Shown: piece after piece, positions 15,242 to 19,161 of the stretch
Layout of the letters: each line of letters opens with the position of its first letter
How positions within the stretch are numbered: the stretch's first letter is position 1
From: Klebsiella pneumoniae
GTDB taxonomy: Bacteria; Pseudomonadota; Gammaproteobacteria; Pseudomonadales; Azotimanducaceae
Assembly: GCA_945878745.1 (NCBI GenBank)
Contig: CAMDVY010000010.1
Coordinates: forward strand, 1 to 19,161
Length of the DNA: 19,161 bases
Direction: 5' to 3'
Notes under the pieces: model-generated
What the model was told of the DNA's origin: nothing
Databases searched by the model: none
The model's input: only the letters and a program-made list of their open reading frames with translations
Position numbers and translations under genes: made by a program

Positions 15242-16087
15242 TCAGGGCCAACCAGCACCAGGTGCAGGCGCTGTGGTCACGACCACCTGACCGCTGCGTT
15301 CCGCCTTGCACTCAGCGGGTCTGGAAGTTTTGCAGGTGAGGATGAACAGACGTTGTCCGCCAAGCATGCAGGCATATGCACTGCGATCGGTGGCCACGCG
15401 ATGCGTGATGGCGCCGCCTTCGACCAGTCGGATGCATTCGTTGGTGGTTGGGGATGCCACCCAGATTCCGCCATCCGAATCCAGACAGATGCCATCGGGA
15501 ACCGCGTCCTTGGGCATCTGTGCCCAGATTCGACGATTGTGCAGGTCCCCTTGTTGGTCGATATCGAAAGCAGTCAAACGACCTGCAAAGGTCTCGCCGA
15601 CGATCAGGGTACGGCCGTCCGGGGTGATAACGGTTCCGTTCGGGAACACCAGGTCCGTCGCAACGATACGTGCGGTACCGTCGGGTTTGATGGCGATCAG
15701 TTCGGCGACACGTTGTGCGGCACCCTGGTGCAGATCGAAGCCAAAATTGCCGACATACGCCTGGCCGGCTGCGTCGACAACCATGTCATTGCAGTGACCG
15801 CTTGCCAGTGAGCCCAGATCTGCGTGAGTGGTCAGAGCGTGTCCATCGAAGCGCAAGACCTGCTTGTCCTTCATCGAGACTACCAGCAGGTCGCCGTCGG
15901 GGAGCCACCCGAGTCCGGAAGGACGATTGGGGACCTCTACGATGGTTTGGGCGACCCCTGAGTCATCCAGTCGGACGACTTTGTGATCGTGCATGTCCGA
16001 TAGCCAGAGGTGGCCTGCGCGCCAGCGTGGACCTTCTCCAAAACAGAAACGGTCGGCAAACAGCTCAGCGGCCAACGGAGTCGTCAT
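15242..16087 (-). CDS. SMP-30/gluconolactonase/LRE-like protein
   Basis: The 281-residue protein is a six-bladed beta-propeller of the SMP-30/gluconolactonase family, metal-dependent enzymes that mostly hydrolyse lactones. Family landmarks are FCFGEGPRW near the N-terminus (metal-binding Glu), repeated blade motifs such as LSDMHDHKVVRLD and RPSGLGWLPDGDLLVVS, GHCNDMVVDAAGQAYVGNFG, FPNGTVITPDGRTLIVGET, and VPDGICLDSDGGIWVAS (metal-binding Asp). Of two adjacent ATGs I prefer 16087, since GGAG then lies 6 nt upstream; 16090 is the alternative. No signal peptide. Being followed by an acyl-CoA dehydrogenase gene suggests catabolism of a cyclic or lactone-forming substrate, but that is inference. 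Confidence 0.9.
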   Translation of the reverse strand: MTTPLAAELFADRFCFGEGPRWRAGHLWLSDMHDHKVVRLDDSGVAQTIVEVPNRPSGLGWLPDGDLLVVSMKDKQVLRFDGHALTTHADLGSLASGHCNDMVVDAAGQAYVGNFGFDLHQGAAQRVAELIAIKPDGTARIVATDLVFPNGTVITPDGRTLIVGETFAGRLTAFDIDQQGDLHNRRIWAQMPKDAVPDGICLDSDGGIWVASPTTNECIRLVEGGAITHRVATDRSAYACMLGGQRLFILTCKTSRPAECKAERSGQVVVTTAPAPGAGWP

Positions 16088-16314
16088 CATTATCTCCAGC
16101 ACATGCGGGTCAGTTTCAGTGCAAACCGAATTGGGCAAGACAGTAGCATGCTTGGTGCGAGGCGAAGCCTGTCAACCGTCGGTGATGCTCGTGTGCAGCT
16201 GTTCCGATGGGTTATAAGGCGACAATTAGGGCTGATTTGACAAAGAAGGCCACGGCCCCGCTGTTCAAGCAATACTTTTCAGCTATTCTTGCGCCTCCAA
16301 AAAAGGAGGTGTTC

Positions 16315-16731
16315 ATGAAAACACTCAACACGATGCTCAAAGTTCTGTCGATTGGTGTGTTCGCGCTGCTGGTCGGTGCGTGCTCACAGGAAAAAGCAGC
16401 TGACGCTGCCCAAGACGCTGCTGCCTCTGCCCAGGATGCTGCTGCTTCTGCGTCCGATGCCGCCTCCAGTGCGGCTGAAGCCGTAACCGAAGCTACTGAA
16501 GGTGCTGCTGACGCTGCAGTCGATGCAGCTGGTGACGCAGCAGATGCTGCGGGCGAAGCTGCTGACGCCGCTGGCGATGCTGCTGCCGCTGCAGGTGATG
16601 CTGCTGCCGCTGCAGGTGATGCCGCAGTTGATGCTGCTGGTGCAGCCGTAGACAGCGCAGCCGGTGCAGTTGATGCCGCAGCTGGTGCAGTTGATTCTGC
16701 TGCAGAGGCTGTGGACGCCGCAACCAACTAA
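16315..16731 (+). CDS. Alanine-rich heptad-repeat lipoprotein
   Basis: This 138-residue protein has a lipoprotein signal (KVLSIGVFALLVGAC, lipobox LVGAC with Cys at residue 22 or so) followed by SQEKAAD and then about 110 residues made almost only of Ala, Asp, Gly, Glu, Ser and Val. The repeat is seven residues long, e.g. GDAAAAA twice, and at the end AVDSAAG-AVDAAAG-AVDSAAE-AVDAATN in perfect register. Such a pattern predicts a long acidic amphipathic helix or coiled coil. I do not recognise a named family; function is unknown. The ATG has an excellent ribosome binding site (AAAGGAGGT) 4-5 nt upstream, and a strong hairpin follows the gene, so it is very likely expressed. An ATG at 16207 in the same frame is less likely, as it would bury the signal peptide. 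Confidence 0.85.
   Translation: MKTLNTMLKVLSIGVFALLVGACSQEKAADAAQDAAASAQDAAASASDAASSAAEAVTEATEGAADAAVDAAGDAADAAGEAADAAGDAAAAAGDAAAAAGDAAVDAAGAAVDSAAGAVDAAAGAVDSAAEAVDAATN
16576..16617 (+). repeat. Perfect 21-bp tandem duplication within the lipoprotein gene
   Basis: The 21-nt unit at 16576-16596, starting GATGCTGCTGCCG, is repeated exactly at 16597-16617. Each copy encodes one heptad (DAAAAAG). Exact DNA identity, including codon choice, points to recent slippage, so the number of heptads may vary between strains. Confidence 0.9.
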
Positions 16732-16786
16732 GGTTGGCGGGTATCGACCGGTCTATTCGACCGGGTCGAGGTTGAGCAAGAGCTCA

Positions 16787-16816
16787 GGGAGTTACCGGCC
16801 AGTGTCGGTAACTCCC
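16787..16816 (+). terminator. Hairpin terminator after the alanine-rich lipoprotein gene
   Basis: GGGAGTTACCG (16787-16797) and CGGTAACTCCC (16806-16816) form a perfect 11-bp stem with an 8-nt loop, 56 nt after the stop codon. The following bases (GTGCTTTGTCC) contain only a short T run, so termination may be imperfect. It lies between convergent genes and could also act on the glutathione peroxidase transcript. Confidence 0.7.
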
Positions 16817-16857
16817 GTGCTTTGTCCGGTTCCTGGTTTCTGAGACCGTGCTTGATG

Positions 16858-17373
16858 TCAGCTCTTGTTGAGCTTGGTGGCAAGGTCCTGTCCGATCGTT
16901 TCAGGTGTCGTGGTCGGCGCATAACGCGCGGTCACCAATCCGTCCCCGTCTACCAGGAATTTTGTGAAATTCCAGGGTATGTCCTGTTTGCCCGTATCAT
17001 CGGGTCGCTCTTGTTTCAGCCATTTGTACAGGTCGCAGGCCCCGGCACCATTGACTTCGACCTTGGCGAACATTGGGAAGTTGACCTGATAGCGGGACGT
17101 CGCGAACTCCAGAATTTCAGCTTCTGACCCCGGCTCCTGCCCGCCGAACTGATTACACGGGAAGGCCAGAACCGTGAACTTGCCAGTTCGATCTGCGTTT
17201 CCCGAGGTCGTTTGCCCCAAGGTCGTTTGCATAGTACGCAACCCGGCGTACTGAGGTGTCAGTCCTCAGCGACTGGCAACGTTGACGATCAGGCAGGTTT
17301 GGCCGCGATAACGGGCGAATTCCACGGGATTTCCGTGGATGTCGTTCATGGTCAGTTCATGGAAGAAGGACAT
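16858..17373 (-). CDS. Selenocysteine-containing glutathione peroxidase (in-frame TGA)
   Basis: The complete frame encodes 171 residues if the TGA at 17268-17266 is read as selenocysteine. The protein opens MSFFHELTMNDIHGNPVEF, then LIVNVASR-U-GLTPQYAGL with U at residue 36, exactly where glutathione peroxidases carry the catalytic Cys or Sec. The other catalytic residues follow in the same frame: Gln75 (FPCNQFGGQEPGS), Trp134 and Asn135 (DIPWNFTKFLVDGDG). The start ATG at 17373 has GGAGAG 5 nt upstream. Where Cys-type bacterial enzymes have the resolving Cys (EFC), this protein has EFA (residues 89-91), as in Sec-type GPx4. The enzyme would reduce hydroperoxides. The alternative, a nonsense mutation, would hit the one codon expected to be TGA by chance. 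A caller ignoring recoding would give a 127-residue fragment from TTG 17241. Downstream is a convergent terminator region. Confidence 0.88.
17233..17268 (-). promoter_or_regulatory. Candidate bacterial SECIS element
   Basis: On the mRNA, 13 nt after the UGA (17268-17266), AGUACGC (17252-17246) and GCGUACU (17239-17233) form a perfect 7-bp stem closed by the 6-nt loop CGGGUU (17245-17240). The loop starts 20 nt after the UGA and has G at its second position, agreeing with the published bacterial SECIS model as I recall it (short stem, G among the first loop bases, loop about 16-37 nt from UGA). A further 6-bp pairing, CUGAGG with CCUCAG, encloses the UGA itself and abuts this stem. SelB would bind the loop. 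Confidence 0.75.
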
Positions 17374-17541
17374 GAATACTCTCCAGAGTGACGGGTCGAA
17401 ACCCGCTTGGTTGTTGGTTTTTTGTCGGCCCTTTGTCGTTTGGCGCTCTCAGCAGGTTGGCGTCCTCAGATGGCTGGGGTTACCATGCCGACTGCTCGCT
17501 CCGGCGGGCGCTAAATCAAAAGAACTCTATCAGGGGGAACT

Positions 17542-18726
17542 ATGCGCGATGTCGTTATCGTCGACAACATTCGAACTGGCCTGGCCAAGTCCTTTCGAGG
17601 CTCATTCAATCTGACCCGTTCGGATGACATGCTCGCGCATTGCATCGACGCGTTGCTGGATCGAAATCCACAGCTGTCTGCTGACGAAGTTGAGGACGTG
17701 GTGGTTGGCGCGGCCAGTCACGCGGGCGAACAAGACGGCAACCTGGCCCGGCTGGCTGTAGTGCTTTCCCGTCTGCCCATCACGACCGCCGGTGTCACCA
17801 TCAACCGTTTCTGTTCTTCCGGACTCCAATCCATCGCGATTGCGGCAAATCAAATCGCGTCGGGTCAAACCGAAGTCGCCATGGCTGGCGGCGTTGATTC
17901 CATCTCCATGCGTACTCGTCAGACCGCAGGCAAAGCAGAGTTGAACAAGCGCCTCGTTGAAGAAAAGCCGGCGATCTTCATGGCCATGGGCAACACCGCG
18001 GAAGTTGTCGCCCGTCGCTACCAGGTGACACGTGAAATGCAGGACATCTATGCCCTGGAAAGCCAGCGTCGATATGCAAATGCACAGAAAAATGGCTGGA
18101 TTGGCGAAGAAATCGTGCCGATGGTAACCACCATGCTGAAAGTCGACAAGGAAACCGGTGCCGAGTCACGTGTCAGCGTTACCGTCGACAAGGACGAGTG
18201 CAACCGTGCCGATACGACACTCGCTGGGTTGGCTAAACTGCCACCCGCGTTTGAAGAAGATGGCAGCGTCACTGCGGGCAACGCATCGCAATTGTCAGAT
18301 GGTGCGTCGATGACTTTGTTGATGTCCGCTGAGCGTGCTGCGAAGCTCGGTCTGAAGCCAATGGGCATCTTCCGGGGATTTACGGTGGCTGGATGTGAGC
18401 CTGATGAGATGGGCATTGGTCCCGTGTTCGCGATCCCGCGATTGCTTGAGAACGCTGGTCTGAAACTCAACGACATCGACCTGTGGGAATTGAACGAAGC
18501 ATTCGCTTCACAGTGTGTCTACAGCCGCGACAAACTTGGTATCGATCCAGCCAAGTACAACGTCAATGGTGGCAGCATCGCGATTGGTCACCCCTTCGGC
18601 ATGACCGGTTCGCGTTGCACGGGTGCGGTACTGCGTGAGCTTCGTCGGCGCAACAAGCGTTATGGCGTGGTGACGATGTGCATCGGCGGTGGGCAAGGTG
18701 CGGCCGGTCTTTTCGAAGCAGTCTGA
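17542..18726 (+). CDS. Thiolase (acetyl-CoA acyltransferase)
   Basis: The 394-residue enzyme belongs to the thiolase superfamily, most like 3-ketoacyl-CoA thiolases of beta-oxidation, which cleave 3-oxoacyl-CoA with CoA to give acetyl-CoA. The nucleophile Cys91 sits in INRFCSSGLQSIAIAANQI; His350 in NGGSIAIGHPFGMTGSR; the second Cys380 in MCIGGGQGAAGLFEA; LWELNEAFASQ carries the Asn motif (NEAFA). Length is normal. The ATG is preceded by GGGGGA a few nt upstream. It diverges from the glutathione peroxidase gene across 168 nt. No hydratase or 3-hydroxyacyl-CoA dehydrogenase partner is adjacent, so it may act as a stand-alone thiolase. Biosynthetic acetoacetyl-CoA thiolase is a less likely alternative. 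Confidence 0.93.
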   Translation: MRDVVIVDNIRTGLAKSFRGSFNLTRSDDMLAHCIDALLDRNPQLSADEVEDVVVGAASHAGEQDGNLARLAVVLSRLPITTAGVTINRFCSSGLQSIAIAANQIASGQTEVAMAGGVDSISMRTRQTAGKAELNKRLVEEKPAIFMAMGNTAEVVARRYQVTREMQDIYALESQRRYANAQKNGWIGEEIVPMVTTMLKVDKETGAESRVSVTVDKDECNRADTTLAGLAKLPPAFEEDGSVTAGNASQLSDGASMTLLMSAERAAKLGLKPMGIFRGFTVAGCEPDEMGIGPVFAIPRLLENAGLKLNDIDLWELNEAFASQCVYSRDKLGIDPAKYNVNGGSIAIGHPFGMTGSRCTGAVLRELRRRNKRYGVVTMCIGGGQGAAGLFEAV

Positions 18727-18840
18727 ACCCTGACTAACCGGGGCGGCGTAACAGAATGATACGACGTCGAAATTTGTGGGAAACAGCGGTCTGGCATTGT
18801 GGGTGGTTATTGCTTCGCAGGATTGACGAAGTCGTTGACC

Positions 18841-19161
18841 ATGGTTGAGCCATACCGCTTGGTTTACTCGCTTGCACATTGGCTGGCCTTTGGGCTGGCA
18901 CATGCGCTGGCACATGCGCTGGTAAAGAGGGGAAGGTACATCGTTGCCTTCTCCTTGTGCCTGTTTGCAGTTGAAGCTTTGGCAGTCAAGGAAAGTCAGC
19001 CTCAGTACCCTGGGTCGAGTGCCCGACTACCACCTTCCAGCCAGATTTCGTATGCCAGCGCCACAGATCTCGAACTGAAATCCCTGGGCGAAAAATGGGC
19101 GATGTTATCGGCGCCAGAGCGCCGAGCACTGCTTGCAGAAGTTCGCATGCGCTGGGCGAGG
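18841..19161 (+). CDS. Unidentified, probably exported protein, partial (runs off right edge)
   Basis: The frame is open from ATG 18841 to the window end, 107 codons. The visible protein begins MVEPYRLVYSLAHWLAFGLA, has the short repeat LAHALAHAL, then a basic-hydrophobic stretch KRGRYIVAFSLCLFAVEALA that looks like a signal peptide or membrane anchor, a Pro/Ser-rich spacer, and KSLGEKWAMLSAPERRALLAEVRMRWAR. The last part resembles the W..L.P.ER..LL...R helices of DUF3106-type proteins, but too little is visible to assign it. The start is unsure: no good ribosome binding site precedes ATG 18841; in-frame GTG 18799 and TTG 18823 or 18835 are alternatives. It lies 114 nt after the thiolase gene on the same strand. 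Confidence 0.5.
   Translation, partial: MVEPYRLVYSLAHWLAFGLAHALAHALVKRGRYIVAFSLCLFAVEALAVKESQPQYPGSSARLPPSSQISYASATDLELKSLGEKWAMLSAPERRALLAEVRMRWAR
18895..18918 (+). repeat. Two exact 12-bp tandem copies
   Basis: CTGGCACATGCG occurs at 18895-18906 and again at 18907-18918, followed by a further CTGG. It encodes LAHALAHAL in the partial gene, just ahead of the hydrophobic segment. The identity suggests slippage. Confidence 0.8.

Noticed and set aside
16231..16289. Promoter for the lipoprotein gene from TTGACA at 16237-16242
   Set aside because: No -10-like hexamer lies at 16-18 nt from it; the TATTCT at 16284-16289 is too far away, so I could not define a promoter.
16212..16727. Minus-strand open frame of 171 codons, rich in Ala/Ser
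   Set aside because: It is the complement of the alanine-rich lipoprotein repeats; low-complexity GC-rich repeats stay open in several frames.
16858..17241. A 127-residue glutathione peroxidase starting at TTG 17241
   Set aside because: It lacks the whole N-terminal third with the catalytic residue, has no ribosome binding site, and its start lies inside the SECIS-like loop; the upstream frame plainly continues the protein across the TGA.

Overview
The window is a chromosomal segment of a gammaproteobacterium with moderately high GC, probably an aerobic environmental lineage. The miaB-ybeZ-ybeY-corC-lnt block with lptE and holA, and a DUF1820 gene next to miaB, point that way. Taxonomy below class level is not supported by what I can see.

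Layout, left to right. At 1-174 (-) the N-terminal part of an IS630-type transposase runs off the left edge, followed by about 360 bases with no recognisable gene. Then come cobT and cobS (-), the AAA+ and VWA subunits of the aerobic cobaltochelatase; no cobN lies in the window. A histidine-phosphatase gene (+) diverges from cobS. From 10936 down to 4089 (-) lies a tightly packed envelope/RNA block: miaB, ybeZ (PhoH-like), ybeY, corC/ybeX, lnt, lptE, holA. It has ATGA overlaps (ybeY/corC, corC/lnt), 11-nt overlaps (ybeZ/ybeY, lptE/holA), and no leuS between lnt and lptE. A DUF1820 gene (+) diverges from miaB across back-to-back promoters.

The right half is metabolic: an FMN-dependent alpha-hydroxy-acid oxidase (-) diverging from a ferredoxin-reductase-type flavoprotein (+), a long-chain-type acyl-CoA dehydrogenase (-), an SMP-30/gluconolactonase-like protein (-), an alanine-rich heptad-repeat lipoprotein (+), a glutathione peroxidase (-), a thiolase (+), and the start of an unidentified exported protein (+) cut by the right edge. 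The dehydrogenase and thiolase suggest fatty-acid or related acyl-CoA oxidation, but they are not in one operon.

The most notable result is the glutathione peroxidase. Its reading frame is whole only if an in-frame TGA at 17268-17266, exactly at the catalytic Cys/Sec position, is read as selenocysteine. A perfect 7-bp stem with a G-containing 6-nt loop begins 13 nt after the TGA, as expected for a bacterial SECIS element. The cysteine used for resolution in Cys-type enzymes is alanine here. A standard gene caller would report only a truncated 127-residue protein. Second is a family of REP-like hairpins with compensatory stem changes at two convergent gene ends, where the repeat head GTAG supplies the TAG stop codon of the adjoining gene.
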